Origin: a bacterium
GTDB taxonomy: Bacteria > Planctomycetota > Planctomycetia > Kolteriales > Kolteriaceae
Length of the DNA: 64,000 nt
Direction of reading: 5' to 3'
Assembly: GCA_019748235.1 (NCBI GenBank)
Contig: JAIEPU010000072.1
Location: 1 to 64,000 of the forward strand
The notes below the pieces were generated by a model. It ran no database searches and was not told where the DNA came from. It was given only the letters and a program-made list of their open reading frames with translations. Both the position numbers and the translations under genes were made by a program. Positions 9,709-19,567 of this stretch are shown piece after piece. Every line of letters begins with the position of its first letter. Positions within the stretch are counted from its first letter, which is position 1.

Positions 9709-12021
9709 GTGAGCTATTCAGCCAGTCCAACGCAATCGATGCTCTTACTCACTCTTCGTGAAGTGAGTGATCTGGTATCGAATAGTCATGACCTCTCCGA
9801 AACACTGTCGAACATTTGTCATCTCATTCAACGTCGATTTCAGACAGATGTTTGTTCCGTTTACACGATGGAGGAGCAGGCGAACGAACTAGTGCTCCGC
9901 GCGACGGTTGGTTTGCGTCAGGAAGCGGTCGGCACCATTCGCATGCAGCTTCACGAAGGACTCGTGGGACTGGTGGCGCAGCAACGGTCCCATGTCAGTG
10001 TCGAAGATGCCCCCACCCATCCCCGTTATCGATTCTTCCCCGAGTCGGGCGAAGATCGCTATCGATCATTTCTCGGCGTCCCGTTGATCCAAGGAGGAGC
10101 GGTCGAGGGAGTTCTCGTCGTTCAACACAAAGAGCCGCGCCGATACACCGCCAATGAAGTCCGGCTGCTGGTCGGTGTCGCCGCTCAACTCGCCATTTTG
10201 GTGACGAATGCTCGATTGACTCGTGACCTCGCCGCTGTGGTGCGTCGCGAGTCTGAGCCGAATTCAGAGAAACGCAGACGGACCGTCATTACGGAGTTTC
10301 ATGGGACCTCGTCCAGTCCCGGCTGCGGCATGGGGACGGCGATTCGCTTCGAAGAATTCGATTTCAACAACCCTGATCTTGTCAAAAGAGAGCCTGGTCT
10401 TGTCGAACATGAGCGAGCCAGATTGCAAGTCGCGCTCGATCGGGCCAAGGAAGATTTGGAGCATGCGGCCGAGTATCTTGCGGAACTTCTCGGCGAGCAG
10501 TTCGGAGCCCTGATGCAGGCGCAGCGGCTCATGCTCGAGGACTCTTCCGTTCAAAATGACTTGGTCCGCATGGTCGAGCGCGGACTCACCGTCGAAAGAG
10601 CCGTCGTGACGGCGTGCGAACAATACCTTCGCGCGTTCCAGAAGCTGAAGAATCCGTTCTTTTACGAGCGGATCTATGACATCAAGGATGTCTTCCGCCG
10701 TGTGCTTAGTCACGCCACGGAAGAATCGCTTCCAACGGAAACGGCAGAGAGCGTGATCGTCATTGCTCATGAAGTCTCGCTTCTCGAACTCTTCGCCTGC
10801 GATCTCCGCCGAGTCAAAGGAATCGCGGTCGAAAAGGGAGGCGTTCACAGCCACGTCGCGATTCTCGCGCGGAGCCTTGGCATTCCTATGCTCACGCACG
10901 TGCACGGCCTCTTAGCATCGGTCGAAACAGGAGCGGAGGTCTTCATCGATTCCGCATCGGGGATGTTGATCGTCGATCCAGATCCCGCTCGTCGAAAGGC
11001 ACTTGAAAAACTGATTGCGGATAACGCGGCCTATGTCGACGAGCCGATCGGCAATGTGCCGTCTCCTCTTCGAATCGAAGCAACCGTTAATCTCTTGCCG
11101 GAATTAGGGCTGACGATTTCTCGTGGCGGTGACGGCGTTGGCCTATATCGAAGTGAACTGCTCGAGTTAGCTTGCCGTACTTTTCCGACGGAGGAAGAGC
11201 AACTCGAGACGTACCGCAAGATGATTTCCATTCTGGCGGGAAAGCCGCTCACCATTCGCACGCTGGACCTCAGACCAGCGAAACTCTTCGGAATTACCAG
11301 CGATCCCATGTTCGAGCGAGAAACCTGGGACTGGCGGCTTGTCGCGGAATTGCCACACGTGCAGTCGCTCCTCCGCTCGCAGTTGAGAGCGGCCCTCCGT
11401 GCGTCGCTTGACGGACCGATCCGACTTCTATTCCCGATGATCGTTTCCGATCGTCAACTCAAATGCGCATTGCAACTCGTTGATCAGGCTCGCCGAAGTT
11501 TGGAACAGGAAGGGGTCTTCCTGGAAAAGAAGGTCCCCGTCGGGATCATGATCGAAGTCCCCGCCGCGGCCATGCTCTGCAAGCAATGGATCAACCTCGT
11601 TGACTTCGTGAGTGTGGGTTCGAACGATCTGCTGCACTCCCTCCTTGGCATCCAACGAGAAGACAATCAGCTCGACGGATTGCGAACGCCGCTTGATCCC
11701 GTTTATTTGACCACGGTTTCGCAGATTGTCCGACACGCCCATCGCGCGGGTCGCACGGTGACCGTTTGCGGCGAGGCGATCGATCACGAGATCGCATTAC
11801 TCGCTCTCTATACGCTCGGCGTGGACGCGGTCAGCCTTCCACCCAATGACATTCCCAGGGCTCGAAAGCTTTTCCATTCCGTCGAGTTGCCACTTGATCC
11901 TCGCGCGGTGGCCCGTCGCTTGGTGAAGTGTCAGAATCCCGATGAGGTGGACGAGATTCTCCGGGAGGCATTTCCGAAGAAAACCGCCAGCGTTTCCGGT
12001 ACACCGCTCGTCACGTCTTAA
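9709..12021 (+). CDS. ptsP: GAF-domain phosphoenolpyruvate-protein phosphotransferase (PtsP / EI-Ntr-like)
   Basis: N-terminal GAF; KGGVHSHVAILARSLGIPM phospho-His domain; PEP-utilising TIM barrel with GIMIEVPAA, GSNDL, VCGEA; GTG start. Confidence 0.88.
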   Translation: MSYSASPTQSMLLLTLREVSDLVSNSHDLSETLSNICHLIQRRFQTDVCSVYTMEEQANELVLRATVGLRQEAVGTIRMQLHEGLVGLVAQQRSHVSVEDAPTHPRYRFFPESGEDRYRSFLGVPLIQGGAVEGVLVVQHKEPRRYTANEVRLLVGVAAQLAILVTNARLTRDLAAVVRRESEPNSEKRRRTVITEFHGTSSSPGCGMGTAIRFEEFDFNNPDLVKREPGLVEHERARLQVALDRAKEDLEHAAEYLAELLGEQFGALMQAQRLMLEDSSVQNDLVRMVERGLTVERAVVTACEQYLRAFQKLKNPFFYERIYDIKDVFRRVLSHATEESLPTETAESVIVIAHEVSLLELFACDLRRVKGIAVEKGGVHSHVAILARSLGIPMLTHVHGLLASVETGAEVFIDSASGMLIVDPDPARRKALEKLIADNAAYVDEPIGNVPSPLRIEATVNLLPELGLTISRGGDGVGLYRSELLELACRTFPTEEEQLETYRKMISILAGKPLTIRTLDLRPAKLFGITSDPMFERETWDWRLVAELPHVQSLLRSQLRAALRASLDGPIRLLFPMIVSDRQLKCALQLVDQARRSLEQEGVFLEKKVPVGIMIEVPAAAMLCKQWINLVDFVSVGSNDLLHSLLGIQREDNQLDGLRTPLDPVYLTTVSQIVRHAHRAGRTVTVCGEAIDHEIALLALYTLGVDAVSLPPNDIPRARKLFHSVELPLDPRAVARRLVKCQNPDEVDEILREAFPKKTASVSGTPLVTS

Positions 12022-12028
12022 GGGTGGT

Positions 12029-12051
12029 AAGTCGATTTTGGTTTTCGACTT
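12029..12051 (+). terminator. Possible weak hairpin terminator after ptsP
   Basis: AAGTCGA-ttttggttt-TCGACTT 7-bp stem just after the ptsP stop; no clean U tract. Confidence 0.25.
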
Positions 12052-12141
12052 CAGGTAGGTTGAGCCGTTCACACTCAGCTCCCCTGATTTCCCATTTGCA
12101 AGGCTCGGTAAAGTGCCGAAGCCATTCATTGGGGATTCGCC

Positions 12142-13377
12142 TTAGCCAAACAGACTCCACCTCTTTGTTCGCTCTCGTCGGGCGAGCGAAAATATCTTTC
12201 GCATCGGGTGATCTTCACCAAGAATGATGTCGCGGCAGATTTCCGCGGCGATCACGCTGTAAGTAATCCCATTGCCTCCATAACACATCGCCAACAGCAT
12301 TCGATCGGATTGAGGATGCTCACTGATATAGGGAAGCCCGTCATCGGTCTCGGCAAACGTTCCGGCCCAACAAAACGCGACTTCAAAATCGATGCGCGGA
12401 AACATCTCCCTCGCGCGCTGAACAAGCTTATCCGTTTTCTTCGGCAGATAATGGTCCCGAACCGTTTCGTGTTTGAACGGGAGATCTTCACCCCCAAAGA
12501 TGAGTCGATCTTCTTCCGTTTGCCTCGCATAGATGTAGGGCCGCGCCGTCTCCCAGATTACGCTCTCTCTGGGCCAACCGTTCCATTGCGTGATCGGCTC
12601 CGAGACGAATGCGTATGTACTAATGAGTTTGGCGACTTGTTCATCAAGAAAAGTCGTTGTTTCGAATCCACCGGCGAGAATGGCGAAGCGAGGTTTGAGC
12701 GTCACCCCACGATCGGTTTCCAGGATGATGTGGTCCTTCGCCGTTGTCCATGACGTCAGCGCGGTCCGGTCGAAGATCCGCAAGCCGTGGTGACATGCAT
12801 GTGACAGTAATGCGTGAGTGAAGGCATAGGGGTTGAGGTCGGCCGCTTCGGGGGTGACGATGGCTGCTATCGCGTCGAGGTCTGATTCAGCACTAAGTTG
12901 CTCACGCGTCCACCACTCACAAGTGAATCCATGCTTTTGCCGTAATTCGTACTCCTCTCGCAGGGATCTCTGATCGTCCTCCTTAGAGCAGAGATAAAGG
13001 CTTCGTCGGGGGCGGAGTCCTCCACCATTTCCAATTTGTGCATCGATGTTTGCGAGCGTGGCGATTGCATTTCGGCCAGCTTGATAGCTAAGCACGGCAT
13101 CCTTTTCACCAATGAGTTGAGCGAGTTCACCAAGTGGAGTGTCGATTTCATACTGAATGACGGCAGTACTGGCGGCAGTGCTCCCCATCGAACAATCGCG
13201 GCGGTCGATAATGATCGTTGATAGGCCGGCCTCGACGAGCCTCCAAGCGATAAGGGCACCTGTAATTCCCGAGCCGACGACGACAACGTCGCAGTCGACT
13301 GGTTTTGAGAGAGGTGGGTAAATACCCCCGAGTCCTTGTCGTACCGGCCAGAAGGGTCGTCCTGATCGAAGGTCCAT
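12142..13377 (-). CDS. FAD-dependent oxidoreductase (DAO family)
   Basis: CDVVVVGSGITGALIAWRLVEAGLSTIIIDRR Rossmann; C-terminal AMCYGGNGITYS. Confidence 0.88.
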   Translation of the reverse strand: MDLRSGRPFWPVRQGLGGIYPPLSKPVDCDVVVVGSGITGALIAWRLVEAGLSTIIIDRRDCSMGSTAASTAVIQYEIDTPLGELAQLIGEKDAVLSYQAGRNAIATLANIDAQIGNGGGLRPRRSLYLCSKEDDQRSLREEYELRQKHGFTCEWWTREQLSAESDLDAIAAIVTPEAADLNPYAFTHALLSHACHHGLRIFDRTALTSWTTAKDHIILETDRGVTLKPRFAILAGGFETTTFLDEQVAKLISTYAFVSEPITQWNGWPRESVIWETARPYIYARQTEEDRLIFGGEDLPFKHETVRDHYLPKKTDKLVQRAREMFPRIDFEVAFCWAGTFAETDDGLPYISEHPQSDRMLLAMCYGGNGITYSVIAAEICRDIILGEDHPMRKIFSLARRERTKRWSLFG

Positions 13378-13859
13378 CGGCGAAGATCCAATGCGAGAAC
13401 TCGTGACGCTCGGGGGGCTCCTCTTGCAACCGCCGTTCCGATTGCCGGCCGGCTCGTCTTAACAACTGTCTCCCTGCTAAAACGCCGAAATGATTCGGAA
13501 TAAGGGCCTGCAACCGGGGTTCGATCATTCCGAGACGAACAGCCAAATCCATTTGCGGATTCAGTCGAACGTCGATCGATCAGAGCACTTCATCCTTGAT
13601 TGGGCATTAGGGGCCGATTAGGATCAATCAGATCCCGTCTGTCGAAAGTACCCGTCTACGTCTCCCGAGTTCTGGGGGGCAGTAGCAAAAGAATCCGATC
13701 CTGACGATTGTCCGGACGGTTCATCGCCCTGTTGTCGGCTTACTTTCCGATTCGACCATGAATCTCTCGGATTGGAGCGTTGGAATGGTTTCGAGTCGAC
13801 CCTGTTGCTTTCTGGGCGAACAGTTTTGTTGGTTGATTCGATAGAGGAGAGGTGCTGGG

Positions 13860-15068
13860 ATGCCTCAGACGAGCGCAGTTGTCGATCGTCCCATTTCAAA
13901 GTCGAAGGAAGCCACGGCGCGACCTTATTCGCCGCCCGTCGGTGTTCAGGTTTGCCGACGTTGCGTAATGGATTCGACCGTCTCCGCGGTCAAGTTCGAC
14001 GAGAACGGCATCTGTAATCATTGCCACATTCACGATAGGCTCAATCGAGCCTTTCCGACCGGTGACGAAGGTTGGCGACATCTCGAAAAGGTTGCCGACA
14101 AGATTCGCGAACAGGGCAAGGGGAAGAACTACGACTGTATCGTCGGTCTCAGCGGGGGACGCGATACGACTTATTGCCTGTACATCACGAAAAAGCTCGG
14201 GCTAAGGCCACTCGCTCTCCATTTCGACAACGGTTGGGATTCACCAGTATCGAAGCGAAATATTAAGAATGTCTGCACGGCGCTTGACGTCGACCTCGAA
14301 TGCGTCATCGCCGATTGGGAAGAGTCACGTGAATTGACGAACTCCACGATCCGAGGTTCCGTTCCTTACATTGATCTCACGGACGATATCGGCATCATCA
14401 ATTCGCTTTATCGTACCGCCGCCAGTGAAGGGATCCGGTGGATCATTCACAGTCATTCCTTCCGAACGGAGGGGATCAATCCGCTTCGTTGGAACTATGT
14501 CGATCCGCTCTATACTCGTTCATTGATCAAGCAACATTGCCGGATGAAACTGAAGAAGTTTCAGAACGCCAACATGCTCAATGTGCTCTATTGGATGCTT
14601 GTGAAGCGGATTCACGTTTTCACCATCACCAATTACTACCGCGATAGCGGTAAAGACATTGACGCCTTCCTGAAGGATGAACTTGGTTGGGAGGATACCG
14701 GGGGTTGGCACTTCGACAACGAAATCTTTGGGTTGCAGTCGTACTATGCACGGCACAAGTTCGGTATCGATTGGCGGCTTCTCGAATTCGCGGCGCTCGT
14801 TCGCGAAGGAGAAATGACTCGCGAAGAAGCTCTCGCGGAACTTCAAACGATCCCGCAAGTTGAAGATCGCCGGCTGGTCGACTACGCCTTGAAGAAGCAG
14901 GGAATCTTACGGGAAGAGTTCGATCAACTCTTGAAAATGCCCCCCAAGTATTTCGATGACTATCCGACGTTCTATCCCGTGCTGCGAGCATTCAAGTCGG
15001 TGATTTGGGCGCTGAGTCGGTTAAACTATCTGCCGCCGCATACCTACGAGAAATACTTTGAGGTTTAA
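13860..15068 (+). CDS. N-acetyl sugar amidotransferase (WbpG/PseA-like)
   Basis: CRRCVMDST...CNHC zinc motif; PP-loop IVGLSGGRDTTYC; ALHFDNGWDSPVSKRNIKNVC signature. Confidence 0.88.
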   Translation: MPQTSAVVDRPISKSKEATARPYSPPVGVQVCRRCVMDSTVSAVKFDENGICNHCHIHDRLNRAFPTGDEGWRHLEKVADKIREQGKGKNYDCIVGLSGGRDTTYCLYITKKLGLRPLALHFDNGWDSPVSKRNIKNVCTALDVDLECVIADWEESRELTNSTIRGSVPYIDLTDDIGIINSLYRTAASEGIRWIIHSHSFRTEGINPLRWNYVDPLYTRSLIKQHCRMKLKKFQNANMLNVLYWMLVKRIHVFTITNYYRDSGKDIDAFLKDELGWEDTGGWHFDNEIFGLQSYYARHKFGIDWRLLEFAALVREGEMTREEALAELQTIPQVEDRRLVDYALKKQGILREEFDQLLKMPPKYFDDYPTFYPVLRAFKSVIWALSRLNYLPPHTYEKYFEV

Positions 15069-15131
15069 TCTCGCCTGGTGCTCCCGACTCATTAATGCCG
15101 AAGGCCGCTCGCGAGCACCGACTGTTTCCGT

Positions 15132-16241
15132 TCAGCAATTGACTGCGTCAATCAGCGAAGTGATAACCCACTCGATTTGTTCCTTGGGCATTCCCGGAAA
15201 GAGGGGAAGACTAATCAGTCGCCGCGCCGCTGCTTCGGCGTTCGGAAACTCGCCCTGCTGATAGCCAAGACTTTCATAAGCCTTTTGTCGGTGGACGGGA
15301 ATGGGGTAGTGAATCGCCGTCTGAATCCCGGCGCGATCCATCTTGGCACGCACTTCATCTCGGCATTCGCAGGCGACGACGAACAAATGATAGGCATGGT
15401 CGACGGCGGAGCAATCGCGGGGAAGTGCCGGAACATCGACCTGGCCTTGCAGTCGTTCAAGATAGCGCGCCGCGATGGACCTTCGTTGATCGTTCCACTC
15501 ATCTAGCCGTGTGAGTTTCGCTCGCAAGATGGCTGCCTGAATGTCATCAAGCCGTGAATTGAATCCGACGATTTCATGCTGATATTTCGCGGTCGATCCA
15601 TAGTTCCGAAGAAGCCTTAGCCGGTGAGCGAGAGCGGCATCCCGAGTGATGATCGCGCCTCCGTCGCCCAGAGCCCCCAGATTTTTGGTTGGATAGAAAC
15701 TAAAGCATCCCGCGACTCCGAACGTTCCCGCAAGCTGCTTTCCGATTCGGGCGCCATGCGCCTGAGCCGCATCTTCGATGAGTGCCAGATGATGGCGTTC
15801 AGTGATTCGGACAAGCGATTCCATCTCCGCGATTCGGCCGTAGAGATGAACCGCGATGACTGCTTTGGTCCGCGGAGTGATCGCCGCCTCAACCGCTACG
15901 GGATCGATCGACAAAGTGTCTCGTTGGCAATCGACGAGGATGGGGGTCGCGCCGCTTGCGGAGATCGCTCCCACCGTGGCGATAAAAGTATGTGTCGTCG
16001 TGATTACTTCGTCGCCCGGACCGATTCCAAGTCCTCTGAGCGTTAGGGCGAGGGCATCGAATCCGTTGCCGACCGAAATCGTATGGGGGACGCCGTGAAA
16101 CCCAGAATACTCTGCTTCGAATGCCTCGACTTCCGGACCTAATATGTAGAACGAGCGATTTCTGACTCGGTCGATGGCCGCGGAGATTTCCGCATCGATC
16201 AAGTTGTGCTGAGGTAGCAGATCGTAGAACAGGACTTTCAT
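15132..16241 (-). CDS. DegT/DnrJ/EryC1/StrS family PLP aminotransferase
   Basis: IEDAAQAHGA...CFSFYPTKNLGALGDGGAI (PLP Lys), RLDDIQAAILRAKL. Confidence 0.93.
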   Translation of the reverse strand: MKVLFYDLLPQHNLIDAEISAAIDRVRNRSFYILGPEVEAFEAEYSGFHGVPHTISVGNGFDALALTLRGLGIGPGDEVITTTHTFIATVGAISASGATPILVDCQRDTLSIDPVAVEAAITPRTKAVIAVHLYGRIAEMESLVRITERHHLALIEDAAQAHGARIGKQLAGTFGVAGCFSFYPTKNLGALGDGGAIITRDAALAHRLRLLRNYGSTAKYQHEIVGFNSRLDDIQAAILRAKLTRLDEWNDQRRSIAARYLERLQGQVDVPALPRDCSAVDHAYHLFVVACECRDEVRAKMDRAGIQTAIHYPIPVHRQKAYESLGYQQGEFPNAEAAARRLISLPLFPGMPKEQIEWVITSLIDAVNC

Positions 16242-17857
16242 GTCCGCCGCCGCTTTTCGAGAACCATGTCGCCGATCACCAATGCATCCAGGCCGGTGCT
16301 GAAATAAGTGCGAAGCGCCTGATAGGGCGCGCTCGCGATCGGATCGTTGTACGCATTCAGACTTGTATTCAGTACGATCGGAAGCCCAGTCTTCTTTTCC
16401 ACTTCGTGAATGAGCTTTGCATAGAGCGGATTGGTCGAGTCATGAACCGACTGAATCCGACTCGTGCCGTCCGCATGGACGACATCGGGGGCAATTTCGG
16501 CCAACCCGGCAATCGCATCGAACGTCTGCGTCATAAATGGTGAATTGCGATAATCTCGAAAGAATTCGGCACCACGATCGTGAATCACGGAAGGGGCGAG
16601 CGGGCGATATTCCTCTCGAAACTTGATTCGCTGGTTGATCTGATCCTTCATCCCATGAACCTTTGGGTTTGCCAAAATACTTCGGCAACCGAGTGCGCGC
16701 GGACCAAACTCCATCCGACCCTGAAACCATCCAATAATCTTCCCCTCGGCGATAAGTGAGGCCGCTGCCTCGGCGGGATCAGTAGTCGTTCGGTATTCGG
16801 CGGCGGCTCGGTCAAGCGTTTCCTTGATTTGCGCCGAAGTGTACTCGGGGCCCCAGTACGCGTGTGCCAATGGTTCAGGGAAATGACCTTCGGCGGCTGA
16901 CACCAGATAGGCCGCGCCCAATGCTAAGCCGGCATCAGAACAGATCGGCGGAACGAAGACTTCGTCAATGTCGGGCAATTCGCGAATCCGTTGATTCATC
17001 AAACAGTTGAGCGCGACTCCCCCGGCGAAACAAACACGTCGTCGACCCGTCTTTTGGGCCCAATACCCCACAAGGCTTTTCGCCACTTCTTCGAGTTGTG
17101 ACTGTGCGGAGGCCGCGACGTCGAAATGGACTTGCTCAAAGGGAGATCCCGCCACACGGCGCGGGACCGGAAGTGGGAACTCGTCGAATAGGCAGACATG
17201 CTTCGACGGTTGCGGCCGACCGGGAACGATGCCGGTCAAGAAATCAGAGTGGAATTGATAGCCTCCCTCGCGAATTTCGAGGATATGGCTGAAATCGAAG
17301 CTCGGTTTTCCATAGGCCGCCATCCCCATGACTTTGTATTCGTCGCTATCCCGCGTAAATCCCAGGAATTGTGTGACGGCCGAGTAATAGAGCCCGACTG
17401 AGTTCGGGCGGTGGAAGTCGGCCAGCAGGGTCATCGTTCTGTTCGTCGCATCCCAAACAGTCGTGGAGCGACCATCTCCGGAATTGTCCCAGGTGACGAC
17501 GATCGCATCCCTCGCCCCATCCGCGTACCACGCGCTGGCGGCATGTGCTTCATGGTGGTCAACGAGACGGAGGGGAGGAGCATAGCCGAGGTTTTGCTCG
17601 AAAAAGCGCCGAAGCGTCGTTTCGATGTCTACATAGGTTCGACCCGCAAACACCGCCGCGTCGACGTCTTGAATGCGAATTCCCGCTTGGCGGAGACAAA
17701 ACCGAATCGCGGAGGCGGGCAAATGACCGTTCGCGAACTTGATGCCGACGAATCGTTCTTCTTCGGCGGCTGCGACAAGCCTACCATCAATGATCAATGC
17801 CGCCGCGCCGTCTTGATTGCCGAGCGATGTGCCGCCGGACATCCCCAGAACGATCAT
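16238..17857 (-). CDS. NodU family carbamoyltransferase
   Basis: DHHEAHAASAW, FAGGVALNCLMNQRI, GRMEFGPRALGCRSILA motifs. Confidence 0.93.
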   Translation of the reverse strand: MIVLGMSGGTSLGNQDGAAALIIDGRLVAAAEEERFVGIKFANGHLPASAIRFCLRQAGIRIQDVDAAVFAGRTYVDIETTLRRFFEQNLGYAPPLRLVDHHEAHAASAWYADGARDAIVVTWDNSGDGRSTTVWDATNRTMTLLADFHRPNSVGLYYSAVTQFLGFTRDSDEYKVMGMAAYGKPSFDFSHILEIREGGYQFHSDFLTGIVPGRPQPSKHVCLFDEFPLPVPRRVAGSPFEQVHFDVAASAQSQLEEVAKSLVGYWAQKTGRRRVCFAGGVALNCLMNQRIRELPDIDEVFVPPICSDAGLALGAAYLVSAAEGHFPEPLAHAYWGPEYTSAQIKETLDRAAAEYRTTTDPAEAAASLIAEGKIIGWFQGRMEFGPRALGCRSILANPKVHGMKDQINQRIKFREEYRPLAPSVIHDRGAEFFRDYRNSPFMTQTFDAIAGLAEIAPDVVHADGTSRIQSVHDSTNPLYAKLIHEVEKKTGLPIVLNTSLNAYNDPIASAPYQALRTYFSTGLDALVIGDMVLEKRRRT

Positions 17858-17963
17858 CTGAAGCCTTTCCGTTCTGAAGGGGCCTGATCACACGTGGATT
17901 TCGAGAGGAATTCGACTTCCTACTGTCTAACGTGTCGTTTCGATTCCATGTTTCGAAGAACAA

Positions 17964-18467
17964 TTACTCAAAGAGGATGTAAGGATTTCGATCCGGCTTC
18001 TCAGGATTAAACTGCTCACTGCAATAATCGACGAGGATTGCCGTAGGGGTAATGTTTCTGAACGCATGAGCAACGTACGAACCGATGCGAAGACGTTCGA
18101 ACGTTTCGTTGTCAGCGCTCAAGGTGAACTCGACTCGCTCCTTGGTATGCACGTCTTCTAAGGCGACTTCGAGTTTCCCGTGAACACAGCCGAATGCCTC
18201 AACGCCTGAGGTGTGGAAATGATTACCTCGCACCTTGCCGGGGCTGTCGAAGGTCACGACATAGATCTGGCCGAATTCGCTGGGAAAGTCGTTCATATCG
18301 CTTCGCCGAAAAAACTCGACGAGCTGACCTCGATGATCGACGAACTTGTGGCACTTTTCGATACGGTAGAACACCGTTCGCTCCTCGATCATTCCTGGGT
18401 CGTATTCTGCCGATTCATGCCACCGCATCGCGGTCCGCCCGCGTGCCTGATCAATGGCGTATCGCAT
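17964..18467 (-). CDS. WxcM/FdtA-like cupin protein (sugar-nucleotide modification)
   Basis: VVTFDSPGKVRGNHFHTSGVEAFGCVHGKLEVALED cupin motif; true start may be 18392 (MIEERTVF). Confidence 0.75.
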   Translation of the reverse strand: MRYAIDQARGRTAMRWHESAEYDPGMIEERTVFYRIEKCHKFVDHRGQLVEFFRRSDMNDFPSEFGQIYVVTFDSPGKVRGNHFHTSGVEAFGCVHGKLEVALEDVHTKERVEFTLSADNETFERLRIGSYVAHAFRNITPTAILVDYCSEQFNPEKPDRNPYILFE

Positions 18468-18957
18468 TTTGGATCACAACGAAACTGATTCGACAAATGC
18501 AGCAAAAACGAGTGTGACAGTCGCCACAATGGGGACTTAAACTCGCAAGTGCTTACCTCTGTCGATGTCAATGCACCAGATTGGGATTGAGAGAGTTACG
18601 CGCTCGACTCCGACCGACCGCACTCTTCCCTGCAATGAACAAAGTGTACCACGATCGGCTCGGTCGGCCAACGCGTCGCCCCGCCGAATGAAGGGTCAGT
18701 TTGGGAGGCAGGGCCTCAAGGTCGGGCATTCTCCCCCCGCGATTCGTCAGCTTGAGAATCAAGCCGGCAGAATCGGAAGAATCGGCAGGATACGAGATAT
18801 TTCAATCGGAGAGCCAACAAGTAGACTGTACGATTTCGGTTTCCTCGAGCGGACTTGGGGCGGCGAGGTACTTTCCTTTAATGATGAATGGGCGGGAGAA
18901 TAGCGATCGCTCCTTCGTGAGTCATTTCATGTGCACTATCAAAATTAGGATGGGACG

Positions 18958-19566
18958 ATGACAGTCATCGTCGACTACGGAGCAGGCAATATTCGTTCGG
19001 TCGTTCGAGCATTCGAGCGATTGGGAGAGACGGCCACGGTTTCCTCCGACCCCGATGTCGTTGGCCAGGCGCGCCGATTAATTCTCCCTGGGGTTGGATC
19101 TTTCGACGCCGCCATGACAGGAATGCGAAAGAGCCAGCTCCTCCCCGTGCTTGAAGAGAAAGTTCGAAAAGAAGGGGTGCCAATTCTGGGTATTTGTCTC
19201 GGGCTGCAAATCTTCACCAGGGGAAGTGAAGAGGGGACGCTTCCCGGCCTTGGTTGGATTCCAGGGGAGACCCGTAAGTTTCCCGTCGAGTCGTCCCGGA
19301 AGGTGCCCCATATCGGTTGGAATAATGTCGTGCTGTCGCGACCGACTTATTTGTTCGACAATTTGCCGACGAATCCGTCTCTCTACTTCGTTCACTCTTA
19401 TTACGTGTCGTGTGATCGAGAGGAGGATATCTTGGCGACAAGCGACTATGGCAGACAATTTGTCTCGATGGCGCAAGTCGACAATATCTTTGGTGTACAG
19501 TTCCACCCTGAGAAGAGTGCTCATCTTGGGCTCCAGCTTCTCGTGAATTTTTTGAGAAACACGTAA
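18958..19566 (+). CDS. hisH: HisH-type glutamine amidotransferase (probable paralog paired with sugar amidotransferase)
   Basis: GAGNIRSV, PGVGSFD, GICLGLQIF (Cys nucleophile), VQFHPEKS (His/Glu). Confidence 0.92.
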   Translation: MTVIVDYGAGNIRSVVRAFERLGETATVSSDPDVVGQARRLILPGVGSFDAAMTGMRKSQLLPVLEEKVRKEGVPILGICLGLQIFTRGSEEGTLPGLGWIPGETRKFPVESSRKVPHIGWNNVVLSRPTYLFDNLPTNPSLYFVHSYYVSCDREEDILATSDYGRQFVSMAQVDNIFGVQFHPEKSAHLGLQLLVNFLRNT

Positions 19567-19567
19567 C

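Noticed and set aside
10264-10905. 213-aa ORF on - strand
   Set aside because: Antisense to ptsP
18565-18903. 112-aa ORF on + strand between cupin and hisH
   Set aside because: Low-complexity, Arg/Ser-rich translation with no family resemblance; likely intergenic noise
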